Below, piece by piece: positions 17,477-28,100 of a stretch of DNA of 64,000 bases; position 1 is the stretch's first letter; each line of letters begins with the position of its first letter. The notes under the pieces are model-generated. The model ran no database searches and had not been told where the DNA came from. It saw nothing but the letters and a program-made list of their open reading frames with translations. The stretch is from Bergeyella porcorum (GTDB taxonomy: Bacteria > Bacteroidota > Bacteroidia > Flavobacteriales > Weeksellaceae), in the NCBI RefSeq assembly GCF_042427575.1, contig NZ_JBHMFD010000002.1, forward strand, positions 161,750 to 225,749. The letters are read 5' to 3'. The position numbers and the translations under genes are program-made.

Positions 17477-17662
17477 CACTCCAGTGAAAAGCCCGTCCGA
17501 CACTTCAGTGAGAGAAAACACTCCAGTGAAAAGCCCGCCCGACACTTCGGTGAGGGAAAACACTCCAGTGAAAAGCCTATCCGATGCTTCGGTGAGGGAA
17601 AACACTCCAGTGAAAAGCCTGTCCAATGCTTCGGTGAGCAAAAACACTCCAGTGAAAAGCCT
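17477..17662. repeat. 42-bp tandem array, 4.4 copies
   Basis: CACTCCAGTGAAAAGCC starts at 17477, 17519, 17561, 17603 and 17645, an exact period of 42. Each unit contains a second related word (CACTTCAGTG or a variant) 24 bp in, so the unit is an 24 + 18 duplication. CACTCCAGTG and CACTTCAGTG are small dyads (CACT-NN-AGTG). The array is open in one frame on each strand because 42 is a multiple of three. I do not regard it as coding. Confidence 0.9.
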
Positions 17663-17749
17663 GTTTTTACTTTCGTTTTATCTATTAATAGGAATGAACG
17701 CTCTACAAATATAAAAAATATCTAAAAAAAACTAAAATGCTGGAAACGA

Positions 17750-17786
17750 AATAAAAAAAGGCAACTTTTTAGGTTGCCTTTTTGTG
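17750..17786. terminator. Terminator downstream of alaS
   Basis: Stem AAAAAGGCAAC / GTTGCCTTTTT with a 7-base loop and T runs on both strands, 16 bp after the alaS stop on the minus strand. Confidence 0.85.
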
Positions 17787-17801
17787 TATGAAATATTCTA
17801 A

Positions 17802-20399
17802 TTAAATCGCTTTTGCTTTTTGTAGAGCGTTGTCTAATCCTGCGAGGTTTTTACCACCTGCGGTTGCAAAGCCTGGGTTTCCACCGCCGCCGCCTTGTAT
17901 TTCTTTGGCTAGGTCTTTTACGATGTTGCCCGCGTGGTATTGTGCTTCTAAATCTTCTGAAACTCCTACCGAAATCATTGGTTTTTCGCCTGCGTCAGAC
18001 AAAATGATGATTACCGAGGTTGGCAGGTCTTTTTTCAGTTGGAAAACGATGTCTTTTACCGAGGCTGCATCAAGCGAGGTGCGTTTTACCAAAAGTTGTT
18101 TATCTCCTGCCTGAACAAACTCGTTTTTCCAGTTTTGGATTTCGCCTTTGGCTTTTTCTTTCTTCATCGCTTCGAGTTCGGCTTTTAAAGCAGCGTTTTC
18201 GTCCAAAATTTTCTCTACAGATTTTACCAAATCTTTTGATTTTAATACTTCTGTAAGTTTTTCGGTTTGGTGTTCTATATTGTAGAAATACTCTCGTACT
18301 TTATCTCTCGTGATGGCTTCTACACGGCGGATACCTGCGGCTACGGCTCCTTCAGAAACGATTTTGAAATACCAGATATCGCCTGTGTTTTTCACGTGCG
18401 TACCTCCACAAAGTTCTTTGCTGTCGCCAAACTGTATCATACGCACCTCATTGCCATATTTTTCGCCAAAAAGTGCCATTGCACCAGCGTCTAATGCTTG
18501 TTGCATCGAGATTTTGCGGTATTCTTGCAAGTCTATTTTTTGCTGAATGCGTTTGTTTACTTTGGCTTCTACTTCGCAAAGTTCTTCATTGGTCATTTTT
18601 TGGAAATGTGAGAAGTCAAAACGCAACGAGTCCGTATCTACCTTAGACCCTCTTTGCTCTACGTGTGTTCCTAAAACCTCTCTCAACGCTTGGTGTAGGA
18701 GGTGGGTAGCGGTGTGGTTTGCCGCCGTAAGTTCGCGTGCTTTTACCTCTGCCTTAAATGGGTCGGTGAGGTTTTCTGGTAATGTATCGGTGATGTGGAT
18801 GATGAGGTTGTTTTCCTTTTTGGTATCGCGGATGTATATCACACCTCCGTTGGCACTTTCCAAAACACCTTTGTCACCTACCTGACCACCGCCTTCTGGA
18901 TAAAACGGGGTGGTGTTAAATACCAATTGGTAGAGAGTGCCATCTTTTTGGCTTTCTACTTTTCGGTATTTGGTGATGCGTACGATGCTTTCTAAAATAT
19001 CGTATCCGATAAACTCGGTTTCTTCGTCGTCGCGTAAAACTACCCAATCGTCTGTTTTCATTTGAGCAGCAGCACGCGAGCGTTCTTTTTGTTTTTGTAG
19101 GTTTTCTTCAAAGCCTTTTTCGTCGAGTGTAAAGCCTTTTTCTGCTAAAATCAAAGCGGTAAGGTCTATCGGGAAACCGTAAGTATCGTAGAGTTCGAAC
19201 GCTTTAGCACCCGAAATTTCTTTTTCGGTAGCGTTGTTCATCATTGCATCGAGCATTAAAAGACCCTGTTCTAAAGTTCGGAGGAATGATGCTTCTTCTT
19301 CTTTGATAACATTTTCTACTAAATGCTGTTGTTTTTGAAGTTCTGGGAAAGCGTCTCCCATTTGGAACACGAGCGTACGCACCAATTGGTAGATAAACGG
19401 TTCTTTTTGGTCTAAGAAGGTAAAACCATAGCGAATAGCTCTTCTCAAAATACGACGGATTACATAGCCGGCTCCGTTGTTTGAAGGCAACTGTCCGTCT
19501 GCAATGGCAAACGATACGGCACGGATATGGTCAACAATTACACGAATTGCAATGTCTTTTTCGTCTTCTAATTTTCCAGTATATTTCTTTCCTGAAATTT
19601 CCTCTACTTTTTTGATCAGCGGGGTGAAAACATCGGTGTCGTAGTTAGAAGATTTGCCTTGTAATGCCATACACAGACGCTCGAATCCCATTCCGGTATC
19701 GATGTGTTTTGCAGGGAGAGCTTCTAGTGAGCCGTCTGCCTTGCGGTTGTATTGCATAAACACCAAGTTCCAAATTTCTACCACTTGCGGGTGGTCTTGG
19801 TTTACCAATTCTCTTCCAGAAACTTTGGCTTTTTCTTCAGGGCTTCTCAAATCTACGTGGATTTCAGAACAAGGCCCACACGGCCCTTGGTCGCCCATTT
19901 CCCAAAAGTTGTCTTTTTTGTTTCCGTTGATGATGCGGTCTTCGGCAATGTGTGCTTTCCAGAAGTCGTATGCCTCTTGGTCGCGTTCGAGGTTTTCCGA
20001 AGCATCGCCCTCAAAGATGGTTACATAGATATTCTCTTTCGGGATTTGATATACTTCGGTAAGCAATTCCCACGCCCACGCAATAGCGTCTTTTTTGAAA
20101 TAATCACCAAAAGACCAGTTGCCAAGCATCTCAAACATCGTGTGGTGGTAGGTATCGCGGCCTACATCGTCTAGGTCGTTGTGTTTTCCGGATACTCTAA
20201 GGCATTTTTGGGTATCGGCAATACGCGTAGCAGATGGTTCTTTGTATCCGAGGAAAAAATCTTTAAACTGTGTCATTCCCGAGTTGGAAAACATCAGTGT
20301 AGGGTCGTCTTTCAAAACGATAGGAGCCGAAGGTACAATCTGGTGTCCTTTGCTCTTGAAAAAGTCTAAATACTTTTGTCTTATTTCTTGTGAGGTCAT
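17802..20399 (-). CDS. alaS: Alanine--tRNA ligase
   Basis: Alanyl-tRNA synthetase of 865 residues, of normal length. Order of domains: class II catalytic core from FFKSKGHQIVPSAPIV with FSNSGMTQFKDFFLG, then the tRNA recognition helices. The editing domain follows, with HTATHLLHQAL (HxxxH zinc site), CGGTHVKNTGDI and FKIVSEGAVAAGIRRVEAI, and a C-terminal DHHA1 domain ends in GGGGGNPGFATAGGKN. It charges tRNA-Ala and clears mischarged Ser/Gly. A TATTTTTG promoter element lies 82 bp upstream. A terminator follows. Confidence 0.98.
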   Translation of the reverse strand: MTSQEIRQKYLDFFKSKGHQIVPSAPIVLKDDPTLMFSNSGMTQFKDFFLGYKEPSATRIADTQKCLRVSGKHNDLDDVGRDTYHHTMFEMLGNWSFGDYFKKDAIAWAWELLTEVYQIPKENIYVTIFEGDASENLERDQEAYDFWKAHIAEDRIINGNKKDNFWEMGDQGPCGPCSEIHVDLRSPEEKAKVSGRELVNQDHPQVVEIWNLVFMQYNRKADGSLEALPAKHIDTGMGFERLCMALQGKSSNYDTDVFTPLIKKVEEISGKKYTGKLEDEKDIAIRVIVDHIRAVSFAIADGQLPSNNGAGYVIRRILRRAIRYGFTFLDQKEPFIYQLVRTLVFQMGDAFPELQKQQHLVENVIKEEEASFLRTLEQGLLMLDAMMNNATEKEISGAKAFELYDTYGFPIDLTALILAEKGFTLDEKGFEENLQKQKERSRAAAQMKTDDWVVLRDDEETEFIGYDILESIVRITKYRKVESQKDGTLYQLVFNTTPFYPEGGGQVGDKGVLESANGGVIYIRDTKKENNLIIHITDTLPENLTDPFKAEVKARELTAANHTATHLLHQALREVLGTHVEQRGSKVDTDSLRFDFSHFQKMTNEELCEVEAKVNKRIQQKIDLQEYRKISMQQALDAGAMALFGEKYGNEVRMIQFGDSKELCGGTHVKNTGDIWYFKIVSEGAVAAGIRRVEAITRDKVREYFYNIEHQTEKLTEVLKSKDLVKSVEKILDENAALKAELEAMKKEKAKGEIQNWKNEFVQAGDKQLLVKRTSLDAASVKDIVFQLKKDLPTSVIIILSDAGEKPMISVGVSEDLEAQYHAGNIVKDLAKEIQGGGGGNPGFATAGGKNLAGLDNALQKAKAI

Positions 20400-20480
20400 A
20401 TTTTAGTTGATAGTTATTGGCTGATAGTTGATGGTTTTTTGTTGTTTTAATTTTACCTTTTTACTATAAATATCATTCTG

Positions 20481-20488
20481 CAAAAATA
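20481..20488 (-). promoter_or_regulatory. -7 promoter element (TATTTTTG) for alaS
   Basis: Minus-strand TATTTTTG matches TANNTTTG, 82 bp upstream of the alaS start, in a short non-coding gap. Confidence 0.5.
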
Positions 20489-20555
20489 GGGAATTAATAT
20501 GGTATTCCTATACAGATGGACTAATCCTATGGGGAATTTCCTTCATTAAAAATCT

Positions 20556-22763
20556 TTATAGTTTAAACTCTAATTTCACATTGAAAAACCTTCCGGTAAG
20601 CCTTACTGGAACGGGATATATAAAATTGGTACTTACATCTGACACCCATTGGCTTGCCACTGTATTCTGAATATTAAACGCATTAAAAATCTGTACGCCT
20701 AAGGTGAGCTCTCGGAAGTTTTTCCAAAACGGACTAGTAGCCTTAAAGTCTTTTCCATCGATAAAGACTTTGGACAATCCTATATCCACTCTTTTATAAG
20801 ATGGCAATGTTCTTTGGAAGGTATATGGAGCACTAAAATCTGGAAGATTGGTTGCTGGGTCTATACTGATGGGCGTTCCTGTAGGAAGCCCGTTGGCATA
20901 CACCAAAGTCAGGTTCACCCGCATACTTGGGAACTTCGGCATATAATCTTGATAGAACATCGATAGCCTTAGCCTTTGGTCTGTAGGGCGAGGAATGTAG
21001 CCTTGTTGCTCTATATTCTCAAAAACGCGTGCATAGCTGGCAGAAATCCAAGAATCTACCCCTGGTACAAACTCACCAAAGAGCCTTGCATCTACACCAT
21101 AGGCATATCCCGTAGCATTGTTCTTCCCAGAATATCGGGTACGCACATTATCTATATAATAGGGTATCAATCTATCCATTTTCTTATAATATGCCTCTGT
21201 AGTAAGCTTGAATGGGCGATTCATCATCTTAAATTCATAATCATTTGCTAAGATGATTTGATAAGAACGCTGGGCTTTAATATCGGCATTAAAACTTCCT
21301 GATAAGTCTTTAATCTCCTTATAAAAGGGAGCTTGATAATACACTCCACCAGATAGCTTAAAGAGCATATCTGCTTCCCAATCTGGTTTTATAGCCAGCT
21401 GAACGCGTGGGCTAAATAATGTTTCTTTGTTAAAAGACCAATTCTGTGCTCTTACACCTCCATTAAGGAACATTTTATTTGCCCCCCAATAAAATTTCTT
21501 TGAAAACTGTGCATAGGCAGATACCCTTTGAGGTGAGATACTATTCTCTCCACGGATATTGTATTTCATTGTCAAATCTGAAATATCTAAGCTCCCCGGA
21601 TTGGTCCAATCCCTTGGCTTTGAGTAGCCCAGATAATCTACAAACTGCCACTCATTAGTAAGGTCTTGTATTTTTTCCTTTTCATACTTTACGCCCAGTT
21701 CAAAATCGGTATTAGGGTCTGGGGAAAATATTGCTCTTAGCTGACTTCCAAAAGTGCGTACCAATAAATCATTCCTTGCGTGGTCTATCTGTCCCCCAAT
21801 ATCATAGGTAGTAATAGGATTATCATTTTCATCATAAGCCTGAAGCATATAGCCTGAATTAATGGTATAGTATTCTCGTTCTCGGTTTTGGTAAGCAAAA
21901 TTATCTAGTGAGAAACTCCATTTTTTATTGGGTTTAAAATGAATAGATGCCGTACCCATCATATTGCGATATTGGTCATCTTCCCTACCAGCATAGTAAA
22001 CTGAAAGACACATAGGTCTTTGTAGTGAACCAAAATCTACATCTTTCTTCTTTGGCATCATTTCATAATCATTCTTAGAGTAATATCCTATGAAAGACAA
22101 TTGCCATTGCGGATTGATTTTATAGTTAATATAAGACTGCACATCCATATACTGAGGATTAAAATCTGTATCCTCATTCAGGGTATTAAGTACCAGATTG
22201 GTATTTCTGTATCGGGCAGAGACTAGGGCAGATAGTTTTTTATCCTTAGAAGCAAATCCCGTAGTGAGCCTACCTCCTATAAGACTTGCTTCACCACTTA
22301 GTTCAAATTTTTCTGGTTGCCGATAATAGATATTTAATGCCGAAGCCATTTTATCACCATACTTTGCTTCAAATCCACCTGCCGAGAAGTTAATAGCAGC
22401 CACCATATCGGGATTAATGATACTCATCCCCTCTTGCTGTGAATTTCTTATTAGAAATGGGCGATAGATTTCAATATCATTAATATAAATCAGATTTTCA
22501 TCATAGTTTCCTCCCCGCACCATATACTGCGAAGATAGTTCAGTATTAGAATTAACAGAAGGTAGGGTTTTGATGAGCCCTTCTATCCCCCCAGATATAG
22601 AACTCACCTGCCTTGCTTCCTTAGCCGATAGCTCTACGGCGGTAAGGTCGGTTACTTTAGGTTTAGCTTTCTTTTGGAAAATAATTTCTTCAATTTCTTT
22701 CTCCTTTTCCTGTGCAAAAACCATTGCAGGAAGCAGGGCAATGAGGGTATATATCTTTTTCAT
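20556..22763 (-). CDS. TonB-dependent outer-membrane receptor
   Basis: Outer-membrane active transporter of 735 residues. Signal peptide at 1-17 (LIALLPAMVFAQ), then a short TonB-box-like region and a plug domain (about 40-150), with IEGLIKTLPSVNSN, YMVRGGNYDENLIYINDIEI and GGFEAKYGDKMAS. The remainder is a 22-strand-type barrel of alternating residues, ending VRLTGRFFNVKLEFKL with a C-terminal hydrophobic/aromatic strand. No CarboxypepD_reg domain or SusD partner is present, so it is not a SusC-type pair. The substrate is unknown; no TonB-energised partner or regulator is adjacent. Confidence 0.9.
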   Translation of the reverse strand: MKKIYTLIALLPAMVFAQEKEKEIEEIIFQKKAKPKVTDLTAVELSAKEARQVSSISGGIEGLIKTLPSVNSNTELSSQYMVRGGNYDENLIYINDIEIYRPFLIRNSQQEGMSIINPDMVAAINFSAGGFEAKYGDKMASALNIYYRQPEKFELSGEASLIGGRLTTGFASKDKKLSALVSARYRNTNLVLNTLNEDTDFNPQYMDVQSYINYKINPQWQLSFIGYYSKNDYEMMPKKKDVDFGSLQRPMCLSVYYAGREDDQYRNMMGTASIHFKPNKKWSFSLDNFAYQNREREYYTINSGYMLQAYDENDNPITTYDIGGQIDHARNDLLVRTFGSQLRAIFSPDPNTDFELGVKYEKEKIQDLTNEWQFVDYLGYSKPRDWTNPGSLDISDLTMKYNIRGENSISPQRVSAYAQFSKKFYWGANKMFLNGGVRAQNWSFNKETLFSPRVQLAIKPDWEADMLFKLSGGVYYQAPFYKEIKDLSGSFNADIKAQRSYQIILANDYEFKMMNRPFKLTTEAYYKKMDRLIPYYIDNVRTRYSGKNNATGYAYGVDARLFGEFVPGVDSWISASYARVFENIEQQGYIPRPTDQRLRLSMFYQDYMPKFPSMRVNLTLVYANGLPTGTPISIDPATNLPDFSAPYTFQRTLPSYKRVDIGLSKVFIDGKDFKATSPFWKNFRELTLGVQIFNAFNIQNTVASQWVSDVSTNFIYPVPVRLTGRFFNVKLEFKL

Positions 22764-22812
22764 TGAAAGTAAATAGAGGTTGAGAGTTAAGGATTAGGCT
22801 TCGAAACTTTAA

Positions 22813-23622
22813 CTATATGATTGCTTCTCTTATCCTTGTTAGTTTTTCTAACAAAGCATCTAATTGTGCCAATGGCAACATATTAGCACCATCAGACTTA
22901 GCTTCTGATGGATTAGGGTGCGTTTCTATAAACAATCCATCTGCTCCTACTGCAATACCTGCTTTGGCAATTGTCTCAATCAACTGAGGTTTACCTCCTG
23001 TAACGCCACTTTCTTGGTTAGGCTGCTGTAGAGAGTGGGTAACATCTAGGATTACAGGGGCATACTGCTGCATTGTAGGAATACCACGGAAATCCACCAC
23101 CAAATCTGTGTACCCAAAGGAGTTCCCCCTCTCGATGATGGCAACTTTATCATTCCCTGAATCTAAAACCTTTTGTACGGCAAACTTCATTGCTTCAGGG
23201 GAGAGAAATTGTCCTTTCTTCAAAGTTACACATTTATTAGTTTTGGCAGCGGCAACCAGCAAATCGGTCTGGCGAACCAGAAACGCAGGGATTTGCAATA
23301 CATCTACAAACTGAGCCGCCAAGGCAGCGTGTTCGTTTTCGTGGATATCGGTAGTAGTAGGAATACCGAAGGTCTCCCCTACTTTCCTTAAGATTTCTAA
23401 AGCTTTTTCATCCCCAATCCCTGTAAAAGAATCCACTCGGGAACGATTGGCTTTCTTAAAACTTCCCTTGAAAATGTAAGGGATTTTATATTTATCCGAA
23501 AGCTTCACAATAGTTTCTGCAATCTGCATTGCCATTGCTTCATCTTCAATGGCACAAGGCCCTGCCACTAGAAAAAAGTTTTGGGAGTCTTTATATTGAA
23601 TATTATCTAAATGCTGTATCAT
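22813..23622 (-). CDS. kdsA: 3-deoxy-8-phosphooctulonate synthase
   Basis: KDO-8-phosphate synthase of 269 residues. It condenses PEP and arabinose 5-phosphate in the pathway to the Kdo of lipopolysaccharide. Motifs: VAGPCAIEDEAMA (19-31), FKGSFKKANRSR, DIHENEHAA, QIPAFLVRQTDLLVAAAKT, VDFRGIPTMQQY and the C-terminal GLFIETHPNPSEAKSDGANM. The metal-site Cys22 region and the His/Glu/Asp ligands are in place. It lies 30 bp downstream of a membrane glycosyltransferase-like gene on the same strand, in a cell-envelope gene group. Confidence 0.97.
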   Translation of the reverse strand: MIQHLDNIQYKDSQNFFLVAGPCAIEDEAMAMQIAETIVKLSDKYKIPYIFKGSFKKANRSRVDSFTGIGDEKALEILRKVGETFGIPTTTDIHENEHAALAAQFVDVLQIPAFLVRQTDLLVAAAKTNKCVTLKKGQFLSPEAMKFAVQKVLDSGNDKVAIIERGNSFGYTDLVVDFRGIPTMQQYAPVILDVTHSLQQPNQESGVTGGKPQLIETIAKAGIAVGADGLFIETHPNPSEAKSDGANMLPLAQLDALLEKLTRIREAII

Positions 23623-23652
23623 TTTGGGTTTGTATTTTATCGTTAAACATTG

Positions 23653-25143
23653 CTATCTCACCCTTTCATAAAGGTTATAATCTGTTCCAGATGGTTTTAT
23701 TTTGTATATTTTTTCTAAAATTTTGTTATCACTTTCCAGATGCTGGTCTATTCTATATTCTTTTAAGAGTTTATAATGTGTTTTATAGTACTGGGCATTT
23801 TCCCCTTGATATAAATCTCTATAAGAGAGCAGATATTTAGGCTTCCTAGTCTTCACTGTGTTAATCCAGTAGTTGGGTTTATCTTTCTTTATTTCTGCTT
23901 GTATTGCCTTATCTACCAATCCTACTTCATCTATGGTTTTCAGCTGAGAATAATACGGAACATAGCCTGCTGGCTCTAATAAAATCCATTGGTTTTTATC
24001 TTTTTCATATTGATTAAGAAACAATCCTATACTCCTACGGTAGTTCCACTCACCATTACCTGTGGCTATGGAGTGTACCGTCTGGAAAGCTAGCATTGGC
24101 AAGATATAGAATACCATTAGCAAAGATAGCCAAAGGTTCCTTTTCTCTTTTTGCTCTAAGATGAATACCAAAACTGGCACGAATAATAGAATCTGAGGCA
24201 CCCAATAGTACCAATCAAAGTAGCTTCTCTGGGAAAGGAAAATGAATTGCTTCACCCAAGCGAAGATGAAAATCATATAAAGGTAGATATTGCGTTCTTC
24301 CTTTTGCCTCACTAGAAAAACGAAGCATACCAACTCAAAAGTAAGGACTAAAATAGTGTAAGGATTGAAGCTCCCTGGCAGCTTGAGCATTCCCCAATAG
24401 TTTCCTAAATTGGATAAGAAAGCATCTACATTCTGCTGAAAGGTATAAGTAGCATCGTAAGTAGTTTTCTTCGCCACAATGGTATTATTCACCACCTCGT
24501 GAAAGTAAAACCAATTAAAACTCAATACAACGACAACGCCTAAGACCCCACCAAGAATATAGCTCCAATTGAGTTTCTTATTCCAAACCAAATCTACCAA
24601 GAATACAATGCCAAGGAATATCGCCGTATCTATTCTCGTAAAGAGAATGAGAATGGGTAAGATGATTAAAGCCCATTGTTTCCTTTGTGCAAAGCCAAAG
24701 TATAATAAACTCATTTCAAGGAAGAATAAAATACCATATTCCATTCCTAAAATAGAAATCTTAATGGCAGGTGGTAAAATTCCGAATAAGAAAATCAATA
24801 AAGCCTGATGCACAGGGGTCTTTAAAACCAATTTGGATAGAAAATAACTCCCCAAAGTAAACAATAGGGAATTGAATATCAGAATAGGATAGATGAAATA
24901 TTCTTTCCCAAAAATCAAATTGAATAAATACGAAACAAAAACATATAAATGTGTGGTGGACGCTGATATTTTGGTATCACCATTGAAGCCTATCACACCA
25001 TAGTCTAAAAGATTCTGTGCTACACGCCAAGTGATAAAGGCATCTTCCTGAATGTGGTGCGTGAGTAAAAACACCAGCTTAAATACCACTGTGAATATCA
25101 CCGCATAGATGGGTAACTTCATCAAACTATTTTCTTTTTTCAT
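23653..25143 (-). CDS. Polytopic membrane protein, GT-C glycosyltransferase-like
   Basis: Integral membrane protein of 496 residues with about 11 hydrophobic segments. The N-terminal periplasmic loop has EDAFITWRVAQNLLDYG (about 33-49), an acidic loop after the first transmembrane helix like the GT-C lipid-phosphosugar-dependent transferases (AftB/ArnT/PMT type). A large C-terminal soluble domain starts near residue 380. Donor and acceptor are unknown. The position between kdsA and a DUF2723 protein suggests envelope or protein glycosylation, which is inference. Confidence 0.75.
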   Translation of the reverse strand: MKKENSLMKLPIYAVIFTVVFKLVFLLTHHIQEDAFITWRVAQNLLDYGVIGFNGDTKISASTTHLYVFVSYLFNLIFGKEYFIYPILIFNSLLFTLGSYFLSKLVLKTPVHQALLIFLFGILPPAIKISILGMEYGILFFLEMSLLYFGFAQRKQWALIILPILILFTRIDTAIFLGIVFLVDLVWNKKLNWSYILGGVLGVVVVLSFNWFYFHEVVNNTIVAKKTTYDATYTFQQNVDAFLSNLGNYWGMLKLPGSFNPYTILVLTFELVCFVFLVRQKEERNIYLYMIFIFAWVKQFIFLSQRSYFDWYYWVPQILLFVPVLVFILEQKEKRNLWLSLLMVFYILPMLAFQTVHSIATGNGEWNYRRSIGLFLNQYEKDKNQWILLEPAGYVPYYSQLKTIDEVGLVDKAIQAEIKKDKPNYWINTVKTRKPKYLLSYRDLYQGENAQYYKTHYKLLKEYRIDQHLESDNKILEKIYKIKPSGTDYNLYERVR

Positions 25144-25197
25144 CTATCTAATGTTCTATTCTATATTATACTTATGCTCAGTAAAATGGCTACTATC

Positions 25198-28100
25198 TTA
25201 CTGCGTTATTCTCATTATTTGGGTTTCTATTTGTTTCAGTTTTTCTGCTCCATAGGTGGAATCGTAAGGTGCCATTACATCAAAAATATAGTGGTAAAAT
25301 GGTACAATGTTCTGTATTTTATCTGCTTCTTTATAAGCTTTCTCCTTGCCCATCGCTTCCAAATTTTTGATAAAGGCATTGTAACGCTTATCTAATGGCG
25401 TAATGGCACTCACCACATAATCATACCCCTGCTCTTTCTTACCCAGCTTCTCATAAGCATTGCTCACCGCTCCTACTACCATAGAATATTCCAATGGTTT
25501 TATACGCATTTCTTTACGCACAAAAACCTGCTCCTTCTGCGGCAATTTTGCATAATAATCGTACTCTGTAAAGATGCCTTTTTTCAGTTCTTCTGCCAGT
25601 TGTAATCCTTTCTGCTCCTGCCCTGCAAGGATATAAGCGTACACCATAGCACTTAGAGAGCGAGGGTCATTGTACTTAGCTACAGGAATTTCCCTTGATG
25701 CTAAATCCAAAATCTCAATGGCTTTTGCTCTTTCCCCTTTCTGGATTAAAGCCTCAGCTGCACGGCTTGCCGCTCCTCTATAGCTGATGATGTTGGAGGT
25801 ACAGGTTTCATCAAAGTGGACATTCAGGTCTTTAAAATTGCCCCACTTATAGTTTTTCACCGTATGATAAAGGCTCATAGCATCTACCCTTCCCATATCG
25901 CTATTCTCATCTTCCATCGTTTTTATCGGAACCAGTTTATAGCTAAATCCATCATACTGAAGATAATCATTCAGATAGAAAATATTTTCAGGGTCATAGA
26001 TACCTCCCGAAGAGAAGTTGATGGCTCTTTCCCAATTAAAATTCGCCAAAATATCCATCAGCATCATATTACTTTTAAACATAGACTGACGCTTGTAATC
26101 TACCACGATTTGATTTTCTGCCTTTGCCACATCTTCAGCCTTTAGAATCCCTGCTTTTACAGCATTGGCTTTATTCACAGGAATGATGAATTTGGAAACC
26201 GGCAAGAAATTGAATCTCTCATACTTAGATTCTCCAAAAAGTGTTTTCAATACGGCATCTTTCGCCTCGGATTTCTTCTTCAAGAAATTAACCGCCTGCT
26301 GCACCGTCATAGAATCCTGAGTAAGATAAGGCTTAAACTCTGCCAACGCCGCTGAAGAAATCCCTTGTGCTTCCAAAGAACCGAATAGCTGTTGCCATTG
26401 CTCTGGTGACATCAGATACACTTGGTCGTTCACGCCATTGCCATAATCCTCGTGATTCAAAGCTGAAGGAATAGGCATTGCATTATAAGTTCTTCGTTTC
26501 ACTTGGTCTATGTTCCAAGCGGTAGAAAACAAGGTAAAATTAATCACCTTTACATCATCTCTAAAACGCTCTGTCTCTTGGATAGCCCAAGTAGGATAGG
26601 TATCATTATCCCCATATACAAAAAGTAAGGCGTTTTTAGGCAAAGTGTTTAGCACAGAATAAGCGTAGTCATAAGCCGCAGTTCTGCCACTTCTATCGTG
26701 CGGATTGTAGTTTTGAAAGCCCATCATCAAAGGAATGCCTAATAAAACAACTCCGAAAGCGATATTGGCAGCATTAGACTTCACTTTAGACTGAAGCCAC
26801 CAGAGAATAGCTGCGGCTCCCAAGCCTATCCATATTGCAAAAGCATAAAACGAGCCTACCATTGCATAATCTCTTTCTCTTGGCTCAAAAGGTTTCACCC
26901 CTGTGTAGAAAATAATCCCCACACTGGTTAAAACAAACAGGGATAAAATGGCATAAAATCTTCCAAAATCTCTATTCATCTGGAAGTACAGTCCCAATAG
27001 TCCTAATAGTAATGGTAAGAAGAAGAATTTTACCGTGCTGGTATTGTTATACTTTGCGGGCAATTCATCTTGGTTGCCCCAAAGTGCATTATCCACAAAA
27101 GGAATCCCCGAAATCCAATTGCCTCGTGTGTTTTCCATATGCCCTTCCAAGTCGTTTTGTCTTCCCACAAAATTCCACATCAGATAACGCACAAAGTAAT
27201 AGCCATTTTGAAAAGAGATAAAGTAATCCAAATTCTGCATTAAGGAAGGACGCTGCACTTTGATTAAATCATAGTTTTTCACTTGCAGATAATCATCTAC
27301 CTTGATGCTTCCATCTTCGTATTTTGCCTTTAGTTCATCAAAGACTTTCATTGCTTCTGGGTTGTCTGCCACATCGGGATTATCAAAATTGAATGTAAAA
27401 TCTGGTGCTCCATACATTGAGATGTAGTTTGCCATTACATCTTTATCATCATTGAACATTCTTGGCAAGAAGCTGATATGCTCTTTATTATAAACATATC
27501 GAAAACGATCTCCTACTTTTTTGTAAGTCCCTGTTTTTTCATCTTTTTCATATTCATCTCCTTTCTTCTCTTGCTTATATGAGCCGTCTTCATTTTTTTC
27601 CATTCCATTAAAATCCAAAGATGCGGTATAGTTTTGTCCATAGATGGTAGGCCAATCGCCATACTGCTCTCGGTTGTAATAATCTAACATTCCAATGGCG
27701 GTATCGGGATTATTCAAATTCATTGGAGGATTGGCATTGGCACGGATAGGAATCACCAACCAACAGCCAAAACCGATGATCATAAACACGATAGAAAGTG
27801 CAGCCGTCTGATAAACTTTCTTAGCCTGCTGCCTTGCCCATCTTATCATAAAATAGCAACCTGCCACCAAAAGGATAAAGGCGATGACCGTTCCAGAGTG
27901 AAATGGTAAGCCTATGCCATTGACAGCAAAAATTTCTATCTTGCCAAACATTGTCATAATCAACGGGAAAATCATTTTGAACACAAAAATCAAAACGCCC
28001 AAAGTTGCCAAGTTGGCTATCGCAAAGTTTTTCCAAGTAAACTGATAATTTCTTGCATAATAAATAAGACATACCGCAGGAATTACCAGCATACACATCA

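Noticed and set aside
17447..17714. Frames on both strands across the 42-bp array (SVRENTPVKS and FSLTE-type repeats)
   Set aside because: Same reason: 42 is divisible by three, and neither frame has a supporting start or homologue that I know.
18310..20406. Many plus-strand frames opposite alaS
   Set aside because: They are antisense shadows of a well-conserved synthetase with no independent signal.
22764..22812. Riboswitch upstream of the TonB receptor or near thiN/adenosyltransferase
   Set aside because: No TPP or cobalamin riboswitch-like conserved boxes could be recognised in the leaders.
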